A stretch of DNA of 45,039 nucleotides from Bacteroidales bacterium UBA4284 (lineage in GTDB: Bacteria > Bacteroidota > Bacteroidia > Bacteroidales > UBA932): contig DGVM01000051.1 in NCBI GenBank assembly GCA_002395925.1, positions 1 through 45,039 of the forward strand. Reading direction: 5' to 3'. Under the pieces are notes generated by a model, which saw only the letters and a list, made by a program, of their open reading frames with translations, had not been told where the DNA came from and did not search any database. Shown here piece by piece: positions 7,777 through 18,251 of this stretch (positions are counted from its first letter, which is position 1; each line of letters opens with the position of its first letter). Both the position numbers and the translations under genes were made by a program.

Positions 7777-9038
7777 AAGACATCTTCACCGAAATATGGG
7801 AGAGCGTACGCCGCAACAAGCTGCGTACCAGCCTCACCGGTTTTGCGGTGTCGTGGGGAATATTCATGCTGATAGTCCTCCTGGGAGCCGGCAACGGCTT
7901 GCAGAATTCTTTCATGCAGGGAGGCGACCGCTTTGCCAGCAACACCATGATGCTTGGCGGAGGAAGGACTTCAAAGCCTTATGACGGGCTCAAGGAAGGA
8001 CGCTGGATAAGCATCGACGACAAAGACATAGACCTCATTGGCGGCGATACCTTCAGCGACAATATAGACGATGTAATCGCCACTGTAAGCACCAGCGGCA
8101 CAGCGGTTTACGGTAAAAAGAGCACATCCGTGAACATCGAGGGCAACTACCCCGAACGCCTCAAGATGGAAAAAATCGAACTTCTCTGCGGCCGCTACAT
8201 AAACGAAAAGGACATAGCCGCGCAGAGAAAGGTGGTGGTGGTTCCCCAGAATACGGCAGAGGCCCTCCTGCCCGACAATGTCCCTGCCGGCGAGCTGCTC
8301 GGCAAACACATCAAGGTGGGCGGTTTCTCCTACCTGGTGGTTGGAATCACCAAGTCGGACCGCATGCGCGGCAACAACATGCTGGCGGCACCTTTCTCCA
8401 CCATCAAGACCATCTACAAGAAAGGGGAAGACATCGACGACATTACCTTCACTTTCCATGGACTGAATACGGAAAAGGCCAATCAGGACTTCGAGGCCGA
8501 CCTGCGTGCGGCGGTCAACCTCCGCCATCGCGCCGCCCCCGACGACACCCGCGCCCTGTGGATATGGAACCGCTTCACCCAGAATCTCCAGATGAACACG
8601 GTATCCTCGATCATAGAAGTCGCCCTGTGGATAATAGGCCTCTTCACCCTGCTGGGCGGCATAGTCGGCGTAAGCAACATCATGCTCATCACGGTTAAGG
8701 AGCGCACCCACGAATTCGGAATACGCAAGGCCATCGGCGCCAAGCCCTGGGACATAACAAAACTCATACTGGCAGAAAGCGTCACCATAACGGCAGTATT
8801 CGGATACTTTGGCATGTTCCTGGGAATGCTCGTCTGCCAGCTGCTCGACAAGACCCTCGGGCAGTCCACGGTCTCCGTGATGGACAACCAGATCTCCATG
8901 CTCGTCAACCCCACAGTGGGTCTCGACGTCGCAATAGAAGCCACGATAGTATTGATAGTCGCAGGCTCCCTGGCAGGGCTCTTCCCGGCCCGCAAGGCAG
9001 CCAGAGTCAGACCCATAGAAGCCCTCCGCGCAGAATGA
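7773..9038 (+). CDS. MacB-like ABC transporter permease 1
   Basis: A 421-residue permease. One transmembrane helix (about residues 18-40, SWGIFMLIVLLGAG) is followed by a large periplasmic MacB_PCD-like domain (about 45-280). A C-terminal FtsX domain with three helices follows, including GGIVGVSNIMLITVKERTHE and the PARKAARVRPIEALR end. This four-helix MacB topology transmits ATP-driven motion to the periplasm. Its start overlaps the ATPase gene, and its stop overlaps the second permease in ATGA. The two permeases are paralogous and probably form a heterodimer (inference). Confidence 0.92.
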   Translation: MKDIFTEIWESVRRNKLRTSLTGFAVSWGIFMLIVLLGAGNGLQNSFMQGGDRFASNTMMLGGGRTSKPYDGLKEGRWISIDDKDIDLIGGDTFSDNIDDVIATVSTSGTAVYGKKSTSVNIEGNYPERLKMEKIELLCGRYINEKDIAAQRKVVVVPQNTAEALLPDNVPAGELLGKHIKVGGFSYLVVGITKSDRMRGNNMLAAPFSTIKTIYKKGEDIDDITFTFHGLNTEKANQDFEADLRAAVNLRHRAAPDDTRALWIWNRFTQNLQMNTVSSIIEVALWIIGLFTLLGGIVGVSNIMLITVKERTHEFGIRKAIGAKPWDITKLILAESVTITAVFGYFGMFLGMLVCQLLDKTLGQSTVSVMDNQISMLVNPTVGLDVAIEATIVLIVAGSLAGLFPARKAARVRPIEALRAE

Positions 9039-10279
9039 AATTCGACATCGATTCATACCGCGAGATTGCCGATTCGCTCGTACGCAACCGCAGCCGCAGC
9101 CTGCTTACGGGCTTCGGCGTGTTCTGGGGCATATTCATGCTGCTTTTCCTCATAGGCGGCGGCGCCGGGCTCAAACAGCTGGTTACCAAAAACTTCGAGG
9201 GGTTCGCCACCAACACCACCATAATGTTCTCCAGCTCCACCACAAAACCATGGCACGGCTACAAGAGAGGACGTTACTGGAGCCTCAACTACACCGACGT
9301 GGAAAGGATGAAGATGATGGTTCCGGAACTGGAAACGGTGACCCCCGTCATTTCGGCATGGGGCCAGACGGCCATCAACGGGACTAACAGCGTCAACGCC
9401 AACGTCAAGTGCATCAAGGCTGACTACAGCAAGATAGAAGAGCCCAAGATACGCTACGGCCGGTACCTCAACGAGGCCGACGTAGCCGGTCAGCGCAAGG
9501 TATGCGTAATCGGCAAGCGCATCTACGAAGGCATCTTCCCCGAAGGCGGAGACCCATGCGGTAAGTTCATCAAGGTCGGAGCCGTGTACTACCAGGTGGT
9601 AGGCGTAGATTTCAACTCCGGAAACATAAGCATCAACGGCAGCGCCGACGAGGCCGTCACGATACCCATCACGCTGGGACAGAAGCTGTTCCACCGGGGC
9701 TCAAACATCGACCTGCTGTGCGTCACAGGCCGAAGCGGGGTGAGCATGAGCTCGCTCGAAGACCGCATGAGGCAGATTCTCGCCCGTTCGCACAGCTTCG
9801 ACCCTTCCGACAAGCAGGCCGTCTTCATGGTCAACACGGAGCAGATGTTCTCGCTTATGGACAACCTGTTCAGGGGACTCAACTTCCTTATCTGGCTGGT
9901 GGGCCTGGGCACCATACTCGCAGGCATCATCGGAGTCAGCAACATCATGATGGTCACGGTGAAGGAACGCACCACCGAGATAGGCATACGGCGCGCGATA
10001 GGAGCGACGCCCCGCGACATCCTCAGCCAGATAATCCTGGAAAGCATAGCCCTCACCCTGGTCGCAGGCTCGCTGGGAATCGTATTCGCCGTACAGATGC
10101 TGCGGCTCACCCAGACCATCGTCAGCCACATACCCAACATGTCGGCGCAGTTCCAGATAGGCTTCAGCACTGCCGTGGCGGCCGCCCTGCTGCTTATGGT
10201 ACTCGGAGTCATCGCGGGCCTCGCACCGGCGTCCAGGGCCATGAGCATCAAGCCCGTAGATGCAATGAGAGAAGAATAA
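9035..10279 (+). CDS. MacB-like ABC transporter permease 2
   Basis: A 414-residue paralogue of the preceding permease with the same layout. The N-terminal helix contains FWGIFMLLFLIGGGAG, then a periplasmic domain, then an FtsX core with GIIGVSNIMMVTVKERTTE, and PASRAMSIKPVDAMREE at the end. Compared with permease 1 the periplasmic domain is diverged while the FtsX core is conserved, as expected for a heterodimeric pair. The adaptor gene starts 16 bases downstream. Confidence 0.92.
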   Translation: MKFDIDSYREIADSLVRNRSRSLLTGFGVFWGIFMLLFLIGGGAGLKQLVTKNFEGFATNTTIMFSSSTTKPWHGYKRGRYWSLNYTDVERMKMMVPELETVTPVISAWGQTAINGTNSVNANVKCIKADYSKIEEPKIRYGRYLNEADVAGQRKVCVIGKRIYEGIFPEGGDPCGKFIKVGAVYYQVVGVDFNSGNISINGSADEAVTIPITLGQKLFHRGSNIDLLCVTGRSGVSMSSLEDRMRQILARSHSFDPSDKQAVFMVNTEQMFSLMDNLFRGLNFLIWLVGLGTILAGIIGVSNIMMVTVKERTTEIGIRRAIGATPRDILSQIILESIALTLVAGSLGIVFAVQMLRLTQTIVSHIPNMSAQFQIGFSTAVAAALLLMVLGVIAGLAPASRAMSIKPVDAMREE

Positions 10280-10295
10280 AAACAAAGCACCCTAT

Positions 10296-11393
10296 ATGAA
10301 AAGAGCACTCAAGTACATCATTTTCGCACTCATTGGAGTCCTGTTCATCGGAACCTTCGTATTCCTGTTCAAGAATTCCCGCCCCCAGAAGGTGGAATAT
10401 CAGGAATTCGAAGCGGCACTTGGCAGCATCAGCCGCACCACCGTGGTCACCGGCAAGATTGAGCCCCGCAACGAGGTCAATGTCAAGCCCCAGATCAACG
10501 GCATCATCGCCGAGCTGTACAAAGAAGCCGGGCAGCAGGTCAAGGAGGGCGAAATCATCGCAAAGCTCCGCGTCATCCCCGACATGAATTCGCTCAGCAG
10601 CGCACAGTCCCGCGTGAGGCTGGCCGACATCAACCTTCAGCAGGCCCGGACCAACTACGAACGCGAGAAATCTCTCTGGGACAAGAAGCTCGTAAGCGAC
10701 GAGGAGTACGACCAGGTGCTGCAGGCCTACAATCAGACCAAGGAAGAGAAAGCCGCCGCTCAGGAGTCGCTGGAGGTAATCCGCGACGGCGTATCCAAGA
10801 GCAACGCCACCGGCAGCTCCACCCTCGTGCGCTCCACCATAACAGGGCTCATCCTGGACATCCCCGTCAAGGTAGGGAACTCCGTCATCCAGGCAAACAC
10901 CATGAACGACGGCACCACCGTCGCCACCGTGGCCGACATGTCCGACCTCATCTTCGACGGCAACATCGACGAGACCGAGGTGGGTTCGCTCGTGGAAGGC
11001 ATGCCCATGCACATCAGCATAGGCGCGCTGCCCCAGTACAGCTCCGAGGCCTCCCTGGAGTACATTTCGCCCAAGGCAGTAGAGAACAACGGCGCCAATC
11101 AGTTTGAGATAAAAGCCGCCGTTCCGGGCAATTCGGAGCACATGATACGTTCCGGCTACAGCGCCAACGCGGAAATCGTGCTCGAAAAGGCCGACAGCGT
11201 GCTGGTCATCCCCGAGAGCGCCCTTGAGTTCGAAGGCAACGACACCTTCGTGTACGTCAAGACCGCCGACGGAGAGTACAGCCGGGCCGCCGTCACCACA
11301 GGACTGTCCGACGGCCTCAACATAGAAATACGCAGCGGACTTTCCGAGGGCGACAAGGTACGCGGCTCACGTATAATCATTCCCGTAAAGTAA
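10296..11393 (+). CDS. HlyD-family periplasmic adaptor of ABC exporter
   Basis: A 365-residue membrane fusion protein. An N-terminal membrane anchor (about residues 7-25) is followed by a beta segment and biotinyl-lipoyl-like half (VNVKPQINGIIAELYKEAGQ). An alpha-hairpin coiled coil spans about 95-165. Lipoyl and beta-barrel parts follow, then a membrane-proximal domain. No lipobox Cys is visible, so it should be anchored by the helix rather than by lipid. It bridges the MacB-like permeases and the TolC-like duct. The TolC-like gene begins one base after its stop. Confidence 0.92.
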   Translation: MKRALKYIIFALIGVLFIGTFVFLFKNSRPQKVEYQEFEAALGSISRTTVVTGKIEPRNEVNVKPQINGIIAELYKEAGQQVKEGEIIAKLRVIPDMNSLSSAQSRVRLADINLQQARTNYEREKSLWDKKLVSDEEYDQVLQAYNQTKEEKAAAQESLEVIRDGVSKSNATGSSTLVRSTITGLILDIPVKVGNSVIQANTMNDGTTVATVADMSDLIFDGNIDETEVGSLVEGMPMHISIGALPQYSSEASLEYISPKAVENNGANQFEIKAAVPGNSEHMIRSGYSANAEIVLEKADSVLVIPESALEFEGNDTFVYVKTADGEYSRAAVTTGLSDGLNIEIRSGLSEGDKVRGSRIIIPVK

Positions 11394-11394
11394 G

Positions 11395-12714
11395 ATGAGA
11401 CGCCTGATAATTTCCGCAGCCGCCGCACTTGCCAGCCTTGGCGCAGCGGCACAGCAGGCACCCTGGAGCCTCAGGGACTGCATCGACTATGCATTGGAGA
11501 ACAATCTCAGCGTAAAGCAGAGCAGCTTGACGGTGGAACAGCGCGAGGTGGACCTGAGCACCGCAAGAGGCCGCCGGCTGCCGGGCGTATCTGGCTCGGC
11601 CAACGAAAACATATCGTTCGGACGAGGCCTTACCGCAGAAAACACCTACTCCAATTCCAACACCTCCAACCTGTCGCTCAGCCTGGGGACAGACGTCACC
11701 ATCTTCCAGGGCTTCGACATCAACAACGGCATCAAGCTCAGCAAGCTCAACCTGGCCGCAGCGACCGCAGACCTGGAAAAGGCAAAGGACGACATACGCG
11801 TGGCGGTTGCCCAGGCCTACGTCCAGATCCTTTATAATCAGGAGATTCTCCGGGTAGCCCGGGAGCAGACCGGCCACGACGAACAGTTGCTCGAGCAGAT
11901 AAAGGAAAGGCTCGCTGCAGGCAAGGTCAGCGCAGCGGAGGTATCGGCCCAGCAGGCCACCCTGGCCCAGAGCCGGCAGAGCGAAATACAGGCAGCCGGC
12001 AATGTGGACATGGCGACGCTGGAGCTCAGCCAGCTGCTGGAACTCCCCTCTCCCGAAGGCTTCGGCATAGTCGTACCCGACATAAGCGATGTTTCTGAAA
12101 TCCTGCTCATGCGCCCCGAAGCCATATACGAAGAGGCCGTAGAAAAGCGGCCGGCTGTCGAAGCCGCCAGGCTCAACCTCGACTACGCCAAGGTAAACAT
12201 TGCCAGGGCCAAAGGAGCTTATCTTCCGACGCTTACGTTCAGCGGAGGCCTCGGCACCAACTATTACACCAATTCCAAGACCCCTTCCGCCGACCTGTGG
12301 ACTCAGCTCAGCAACAACTTCAGCCAGTACCTGGGACTGTCGCTCAGGGTCCCCATCTTCCAGAGATTCGCCACACGCGACCAGGTACGTTCCGCACAGA
12401 TCAACTTCCGCGGCCAGCAGATACAGCTCGAGAACGTCAAGAAGTCTCTTTACAAGGAGATTCAGCAGGCATACTACAACGCCGTGAACTCCCAGGCCCG
12501 CTATACCGGCAGCCGCCAGGCGGCCGAAAGCGCCCGCGAGCACTACCGGCTGACGGAAGAGAAGTACAAAGTCGGCAAAACCGGAATAGCAGAGTACAAC
12601 GACGCCAGGAACAACTGGCTCAAGGCCGAATCGGAGCACATACAGGCCCGCTTCCAGTGCCTGTACCAGACACGCCTGCTGGACTTCTACCGCAGCGGGG
12701 AAATCGATTTCTGA
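11395..12714 (+). CDS. TolC-family outer-membrane efflux protein
   Basis: A 439-residue protein with a signal peptide (MRRLIISAAAALASLGAAAQ) and two repeated halves of coiled-coil helices and beta strands (OEP domains). The first half starts at WSLRDCIDYALENNLSVKQ and the second near residue 245. TolC family members are about 420-490 residues and form trimeric channels through the outer membrane. It ends the five-gene exporter operon. The operon has no recognisable local transcriptional regulator gene. Confidence 0.93.
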   Translation: MRRLIISAAAALASLGAAAQQAPWSLRDCIDYALENNLSVKQSSLTVEQREVDLSTARGRRLPGVSGSANENISFGRGLTAENTYSNSNTSNLSLSLGTDVTIFQGFDINNGIKLSKLNLAAATADLEKAKDDIRVAVAQAYVQILYNQEILRVAREQTGHDEQLLEQIKERLAAGKVSAAEVSAQQATLAQSRQSEIQAAGNVDMATLELSQLLELPSPEGFGIVVPDISDVSEILLMRPEAIYEEAVEKRPAVEAARLNLDYAKVNIARAKGAYLPTLTFSGGLGTNYYTNSKTPSADLWTQLSNNFSQYLGLSLRVPIFQRFATRDQVRSAQINFRGQQIQLENVKKSLYKEIQQAYYNAVNSQARYTGSRQAAESAREHYRLTEEKYKVGKTGIAEYNDARNNWLKAESEHIQARFQCLYQTRLLDFYRSGEIDF

Positions 12715-12750
12715 CAGGGCTGCAGAATACGGCCTCTTAAGGCGCGGGGC

Positions 12751-12784
12751 TTGCAAGTTCCGAAAATAATCCGTATCTTCGGAA
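12751..12784 (+). promoter_or_regulatory. putative promoter with overlapping inverted repeat
   Basis: TTG (12751-12753), a 20-nt spacer and TATCTTCG (12774-12781) approximate the Bacteroidota promoter, one base off TAnnTTTG. It lies 21 bases upstream of the DUF1015 start. TTCCGAA (12758-12764) and TTCGGAA (12778-12784) form a perfect 7-bp inverted repeat overlapping the -7 box and could be an operator. This would start the DUF1015-recQ-dnaG-metG transcript. Confidence 0.5.
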
Positions 12785-12802
12785 ACATTAAAACTGATTC
12801 CT

Positions 12803-14044
12803 ATGGTACGAGTAAAACCTTTTGCAGCACTAAGGCCCCCGCGCACAATTGTCACGGAGGTGGCCGCTCCTCCCTACGACGTCCTTAACTCCCTGGAGGC
12901 ACGTAACATGGCGGGAGAGAAATCACTGCTGCACATCACCAAACCCGAAATAGACTTCGACCCCATCCTGGAAGACCACGACCCGCGTGTGTACGACCAG
13001 GCCGTAAAGAATTTCCGCCTCTGGCAGGAGCGTGGCTGGCTGGTACGCGACAGCGCGCCCTGCTATTACGTATATGCCCAGACCATGGACGGCCGCACGC
13101 AATACGGACTGGTGCTCTGCGCCCACACCGAGGACTACGAGAAAGGCATAATCAAGAAGCACGAGCTCACCCGCAAAGACAAAGAAGACGACCGCATGAT
13201 CCACGTGCGCATCCAGAACGCCAACATTGAGCCCGTTTTCTTCAGCTACCGCGACGATGCGGAACTCAACGAAATAGTTTCTCAGACCGTTAAGCAGCCT
13301 GCAGAATACTCCTTCACCTGCGAAAACGGATTCGGCCACGAATTCTGGGTAATACGCGATCAGGCCACAATCGAGCGCATCACCTCCATCTTCCGCTCCC
13401 GCATCGACGCCTTCTATGTGGCCGACGGCCATCACCGCACCGCCGCGGCAGCTCGCGTAGGCGCAGAAAAGAGGGCGCAGAACCCTCACCACACCGGAGA
13501 AGAAGAATACAACTACTTCATGGCCGTCTGCTTCCCCGAGAGCCAGCTGCACATCATCGACTACAACCGCGTGGTAAAAGACCTGAACGGCTTGAGCGAA
13601 GAGCAGTTCCTGCAGGCCCTGCAGGAGGACTTCGAGCTGGAAGAGACCGGCACGCAGCCCCGCAAGCCTTCCGGCCTGCACAATTTCAGCATGTACCTCG
13701 GCGGACGGTGGTACTCCCTCACGGCCCGTGCCGGACGCTACGACGACTCCGACCCCATCGGAGTGCTGGACGTCGATATCCTCTCCCGCCTGGTACTCGA
13801 CAAGATACTGGGCATCAAAGACCTCCGCACAGACAAGCGCATCGACTTCGTGGGCGGCATACGCGGCCTCGGAGAGCTCGTGCGCCGAGTCGACGAGACA
13901 GGCATGAAGGTCGCCTTCGCCCTTTATCCCGTCTCCATGAAGCAGCTCCTCAATATCGCCGACAGCGGTATGATAATGCCTCCCAAGACAACTTGGTTCG
14001 AACCCAAGCTTCGCTCCGGACTTGCCATACACACCTTAGACTAA
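12803..14044 (+). CDS. DUF1015 family protein
   Basis: A 413-residue conserved protein of the DUF1015 (COG4198) family. It shows the family start MVRVKPFAALRP, the APPYDVLN motif and a central VADGHHRTAAAA motif. No function is established that I can name. DGHHR followed by Ala-rich sequence resembles the ParB/sulfiredoxin-like fold motif used by SerK/SbnI serine kinases (inference). In many Bacteroidota this gene sits beside serC and serA; here those genes are 26 kb away. It lies 8 bases upstream of recQ, so it is co-transcribed with DNA-repair and replication genes. Confidence 0.88.
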   Translation: MVRVKPFAALRPPRTIVTEVAAPPYDVLNSLEARNMAGEKSLLHITKPEIDFDPILEDHDPRVYDQAVKNFRLWQERGWLVRDSAPCYYVYAQTMDGRTQYGLVLCAHTEDYEKGIIKKHELTRKDKEDDRMIHVRIQNANIEPVFFSYRDDAELNEIVSQTVKQPAEYSFTCENGFGHEFWVIRDQATIERITSIFRSRIDAFYVADGHHRTAAAARVGAEKRAQNPHHTGEEEYNYFMAVCFPESQLHIIDYNRVVKDLNGLSEEQFLQALQEDFELEETGTQPRKPSGLHNFSMYLGGRWYSLTARAGRYDDSDPIGVLDVDILSRLVLDKILGIKDLRTDKRIDFVGGIRGLGELVRRVDETGMKVAFALYPVSMKQLLNIADSGMIMPPKTTWFEPKLRSGLAIHTLD

Positions 14045-14051
14045 AGTCCAG

Positions 14052-16268
14052 ATGTCCATAGACTCCGCCACCATCCACAAGACCCTCAAGGATTTCTTCG
14101 GATACGATACCTTCAAGGGTGACCAGGAACGCATCATACGCCACCTTCTGGGCGGCGGTGACGCTTTCGTCCTCATGCCTACCGGCGGCGGCAAATCGCT
14201 TTGCTACCAGCTACCCGCCCTCCTGATGGAAGGCACCGCCATAGTCATCTCGCCCCTCATAGCCCTAATGAAGAACCAGGTTGACCTGCTGCGCGGCTTC
14301 GAGGCGGGCGAGGGCAGCATCGCCCACTTCCTTAATTCTTCGCTCAGCAAGGTTCAGATCGACACCGTGCGCTCCGACCTTATGAGCGGAAAGACAAAGA
14401 TACTGTACGTAGCCCCGGAATCCCTCACCAAAGAGGAGAACGTGGCGCTGCTGCGCGGAGTCAAAATTTCTTTTTACGCAGTGGACGAGGCCCACTGCAT
14501 CTCGGAATGGGGGCATGATTTCCGTCCCGAATACCGCAGGATTCGCTTCCTGATCGACGAAATCGGACGCCTCCCCATCATCGCCCTCACCGCCACCGCA
14601 ACTCCCAAGGTGCAGAGCGACATACTAAAGAACCTCGGAATACAGGACGCCGCGGTCTTCAAGTCTTCCTTCAACCGTCCCAACCTCTACTACGAGGTAC
14701 GGGACAAGCAGGACGTCGACCGCGACATGATCAAGTACATCAAGCAGAATCCCGGCAAATCGGGAATAGTGTACTGTCTGTCCCGCAAAAAGGTGGAAGA
14801 GATCGCCCAGCTGCTGTGCATCAACGGCATAAAGGCGCGTCCATACCACGCCGGCCTCGACGCCAAGACCCGCGCAGAGAACCAGGACGCCTTCCTGCGC
14901 GAGGACATCAACGTGATAGTGGCAACGATTGCCTTCGGAATGGGCATAGACAAGCCCGACGTACGCTTCGTGCTGCACTACGACATACCCAAGAGCATCG
15001 AGAGCTACTACCAGGAGACCGGCCGCTCGGGCCGCGACGGCAAGGAGGGCAGCTGCATCGCCTACTACAGCTACAAAGACATCCAAAAGCTGGAGAAATT
15101 CATGCAGGGCAAGCCCATCTCGGAGCAGGAGATCAACCGCCAGCTGCTCGGCGAAGTGGTAGCCTATGCAGAGTCGAACCAGTGCCGCCGCAAGCTGCTG
15201 CTCAATTACTTCGGAGAAGATTATCCCGAGGAGAACTGCGGTTCGTGCGACAACTGCCTGCACCCCAAGCCCACCTTCGACGGCTGGAGGGAGATGCGGA
15301 TGGTCATCGAACTCATTGAAATGCTCCCCGAGCACTTCAAGATAGAGCACCTGGCCTGCATACTTGCCGGCGTCTCCAACGCCATGATCAAGTCCTACAA
15401 GCACGACAGCCTGCCGCTGTTCGGTGCCGGCAAGAACCACAGCGAGAAGTTCTGGTGCACGGTACTCCACCAGGGGCTCATACTCCATTTCCTCGAAAAG
15501 GAAATCGAAAGCTATGGCCACATCGACGTAACCGACGCAGGACGCGAGTTCCTTAAGCATCCCCACGCTCTCATGATGGTGGAAGACAGGGTTTTTGCCG
15601 GAAACGGCCCCGAAGAAGAGGAGGACGAAGAAGCCGCGGCCGCAGCATCGGCGATGATGAAGGGCGGCGGTGCGGGCGACCCCGTGCTGCTTTCCATGCT
15701 CAAGGACCTGCGCCGCGACCTCGCCCGCAAGCTCGGCCTCCAGCCCTGGATATTGTTCGGCGACCCCGCACTGGAAGACATGTCCATACTCTACCCCATC
15801 ACCCTCGAGGAACTCCGGGGCTGCCAGGGCGTAGGAGAAGGCAAGGCCAAGAAGTTCGGCACCGAATTCGTCAACCTCATACGCAAGTACGTCGATGAGA
15901 ACGAAATCATCCGTCCCGACGACTTCGTCGTAAAGTCCGTACCCAGCAAATCGGCCAACAAGATCTTCATAATCCAGAGCATCGACAAGGGCATGTCCCT
16001 GGAAGACATAGCCGAAGCCAAGGGGCTCGATATGGATGAGCTCATGACCGAGATAGAGGCTATAGTATCCACCGGCACCAAGCTCAACCTCGATTATTAC
16101 ATCGACGCCAACTTCGACGAAGAAATCGTACAGGAAATCTACGATTACTTCCGGGACGAGGCGGCTTCCGATTCCGTAGCCGATGCCATAAACGAGCTCG
16201 GTTCCGACTACGACGAAATGGAAATCCGCCTGGTGCGCATCAAATTCCTCTGCGAGATAGCTTCGTGA
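14052..16268 (+). CDS. recQ: ATP-dependent DNA helicase RecQ
   Basis: A 738-residue 3'-5' helicase for recombination and fork repair. Walker A is MPTGGGKSLCYQ (about residues 42-53), and motif II is the DEAH-type VDEAHCISEWGHDFRPEY. Motif VI lies around YYQETGRSGRDG. The RQC zinc cluster is CRRKLLLNYF plus CGSCDNC. An HRDC domain begins near residue 545, and a C-terminal extension typical of Bacteroidota RecQ follows, making it longer than the E. coli enzyme (about 610). The stop TGA overlaps the GTG start of dnaG. Confidence 0.96.
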   Translation: MSIDSATIHKTLKDFFGYDTFKGDQERIIRHLLGGGDAFVLMPTGGGKSLCYQLPALLMEGTAIVISPLIALMKNQVDLLRGFEAGEGSIAHFLNSSLSKVQIDTVRSDLMSGKTKILYVAPESLTKEENVALLRGVKISFYAVDEAHCISEWGHDFRPEYRRIRFLIDEIGRLPIIALTATATPKVQSDILKNLGIQDAAVFKSSFNRPNLYYEVRDKQDVDRDMIKYIKQNPGKSGIVYCLSRKKVEEIAQLLCINGIKARPYHAGLDAKTRAENQDAFLREDINVIVATIAFGMGIDKPDVRFVLHYDIPKSIESYYQETGRSGRDGKEGSCIAYYSYKDIQKLEKFMQGKPISEQEINRQLLGEVVAYAESNQCRRKLLLNYFGEDYPEENCGSCDNCLHPKPTFDGWREMRMVIELIEMLPEHFKIEHLACILAGVSNAMIKSYKHDSLPLFGAGKNHSEKFWCTVLHQGLILHFLEKEIESYGHIDVTDAGREFLKHPHALMMVEDRVFAGNGPEEEEDEEAAAAASAMMKGGGAGDPVLLSMLKDLRRDLARKLGLQPWILFGDPALEDMSILYPITLEELRGCQGVGEGKAKKFGTEFVNLIRKYVDENEIIRPDDFVVKSVPSKSANKIFIIQSIDKGMSLEDIAEAKGLDMDELMTEIEAIVSTGTKLNLDYYIDANFDEEIVQEIYDYFRDEAASDSVADAINELGSDYDEMEIRLVRIKFLCEIAS

Positions 16269-18247
16269 TACCCCAGGAAACAGTAAACCTCATCCTCGAC
16301 ACCGCACGTATAGAAGAAGTCGTAGGAGACTTCGTGACGCTCAAGCGCCGCGGTGCCAACTATGTGGCCTGCTGTCCTTTCCACAACGAGAAGACACCCT
16401 CGTTCTACGTGTCCCCCGCAAAGGGGATATACAAATGCTTCGGCTGCGGCAAGTCCGGTTCGGCCGTTGGCTTCGTAATGGAGCACGAGCACAGCTCCTA
16501 CGTGGAGGCGCTCCGCTACCTTGCCTCCAGGTACAAGATAGATATAGTCGAAGAGGAAGAATCCGCAGAAGAGATTGAGCGCCGGCAGCGCCGAGAGAGC
16601 CTTCTGCTGGTGAGCGAATTCGCCCAGAAATTCTTCGCCGACCAGCTCCAGACGCCGGAGGGCCGCTCGGTGGGCTACGCCTACCTGCGTTCCCGCGGAC
16701 TGGAGGATGAAACCATACGCCGTTTCGGCCTGGGATGGGCTCCGTCGGGCCGCACCGCACTCATCGACGCCGCTAAGGCTGCAGGATACAAGCTCGAATA
16801 CCTGCTTGCCGCCGGCCTTGCCGTGCAGCGCGAGGACGGAAGCGTCGTCGACAAGTTCCGCGAGCGGGTGATGTTCCCCATACACTCGGTAAGCGGACGG
16901 GTGCTGGCATTCAGCGGCCGTACCCTTCATGCCGACAACCCCGCCAAATACGTCAACTCCCCAGAGACGGAGATATACGTCAAAAGCCGCCAGCTGCTGG
17001 GAATATGGTTCGCCAAGAGCGAAATCTCGCGCAGCGGCAAATGCATACTGGTGGAGGGCAACGTCGATATGGTCACCCTGCATCAGCTCGGCATCACCAA
17101 CGTCGTCGCATCCCTGGGTACGTCCCTCACCGTCGAGCAGATACGCCTCATCCACAAGTTCACCGAGAACGTCACCATAATGTACGACGGCGATTCCGCC
17201 GGCATACATGCCGCACTGCGCGGCCTCGGGCTCGTGCTGCAGGAGGGGCTCAACGTCAAGATCGTACTGCTTCCTGATGGCGAAGACCCCGATTCCTTCG
17301 GCCGCAGCCACACGCTGCAGGAGGTTCAGGACTACATCGCAGCCGGCGAGCGCGACTTCATAGAATTCAAGACCGACCTGCTGCTGTCCGAGGCCGGTTC
17401 CGACCCTCTCAAGAAAGCGGAACTCATCAACGACATAGCAGACACGATAGCCCAGATTCCAGACCCCGTAAAGCGCTCTGTATATGTAGATACGGTCGCT
17501 TTGCGCTTCGGCATCGAATCGTCGATACTCTTTGAGCGCATCTCGGGCGTACGCCGCCGCAAGCAGGAAGACGCCCTGCGCGAAAGGGAACGCAGCCGTC
17601 GTCAGGAGCCGGCGGACGCTCCCACGGACGGGCCCACGGTGGAAGTTACGCCTGCAGTCCGTCTGCCTCAGGAGCAGTTCGAAGAGAACCGCACCCTGGC
17701 CCCGGCAGAGAGGGACCTGCTGTATTTCCTGCTCAGCTATGGCCGCGAAGCGCTCGATTTCGAGACTGATTCGCCCTACTATTCCGGCAGCGAGGACGAG
17801 AAGCCCACTGTAGCCCAGTTCATCCGGGAGGCGCTCGACGACGACGGCACCGTCTTTGCAAATTCGGCATACCGCAAACTGTACGACGCCTACATGTCGC
17901 TGTACGACGGCGGTTTGGACCAGGCATCGATCGTCAAGGCCCTCCTCGACGGTGAGGACCGCGTGATCGCCGACCTGGCATCGCGCTTCTCCACGGAGAA
18001 GTACCAGCTGACCGTGGGAGCTTTCGAGGCGGCTCTGACCAGCCGTACGACCTTCCTCGTGATGGGCGTCCCGAAGGCGATCATGGTATATGCCGAGCGC
18101 CGCGTACAGGACAGGCTCGACACCCTCAGGCGTTCGCTTGCCGGCGCCGATGCCGACGCACAGCTTGCGATTATGCAGGAAATGCTCAAGCTGCAGGCCG
18201 CACAACGCCGTATCAACCAGAAAATCGGAAGAGAAAAACCAGAATAG
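16265..18247 (+). CDS. dnaG: DNA primase DnaG
   Basis: A 660-residue primase that makes RNA primers at the replication fork. The N-terminal CHC2 zinc finger reads [11 protein letters not shown] then CFGCG (Cys/His near residues 37, 40, 58, 61). The central TOPRIM domain carries [16 protein letters not shown] and the acidic YDGDSAG. The C-terminal region is the helicase-interaction domain. The start is GTG at 16265, chosen because [15 protein letters not shown] aligns with the standard DnaG N-terminus; it overlaps the recQ stop in GTGA. Confidence 0.96.
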   Translation: MIPQETVNLILDTARIEEVVGDFVTLKRRGANYVACCPFHNEKTPSFYVSPAKGIYKCFGCGKSGSAVGFVMEHEHSSYVEALRYLASRYKIDIVEEEESAEEIERRQRRESLLLVSEFAQKFFADQLQTPEGRSVGYAYLRSRGLEDETIRRFGLGWAPSGRTALIDAAKAAGYKLEYLLAAGLAVQREDGSVVDKFRERVMFPIHSVSGRVLAFSGRTLHADNPAKYVNSPETEIYVKSRQLLGIWFAKSEISRSGKCILVEGNVDMVTLHQLGITNVVASLGTSLTVEQIRLIHKFTENVTIMYDGDSAGIHAALRGLGLVLQEGLNVKIVLLPDGEDPDSFGRSHTLQEVQDYIAAGERDFIEFKTDLLLSEAGSDPLKKAELINDIADTIAQIPDPVKRSVYVDTVALRFGIESSILFERISGVRRRKQEDALRERERSRRQEPADAPTDGPTVEVTPAVRLPQEQFEENRTLAPAERDLLYFLLSYGREALDFETDSPYYSGSEDEKPTVAQFIREALDDDGTVFANSAYRKLYDAYMSLYDGGLDQASIVKALLDGEDRVIADLASRFSTEKYQLTVGAFEAALTSRTTFLVMGVPKAIMVYAERRVQDRLDTLRRSLAGADADAQLAIMQEMLKLQAAQRRINQKIGREKPE

Positions 18248-18251
18248 AATA

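Noticed and set aside
11377..12855. 492-codon minus-strand frame opposite the TolC-like gene
   Set aside because: Antisense shadow without recognisable domains; it also crosses the promoter region of the DUF1015 gene.
18090..18251. Longer start for metG inside dnaG
   Set aside because: The normal MetG N-terminus begins at 18252; the extension is basic and unlike the family.
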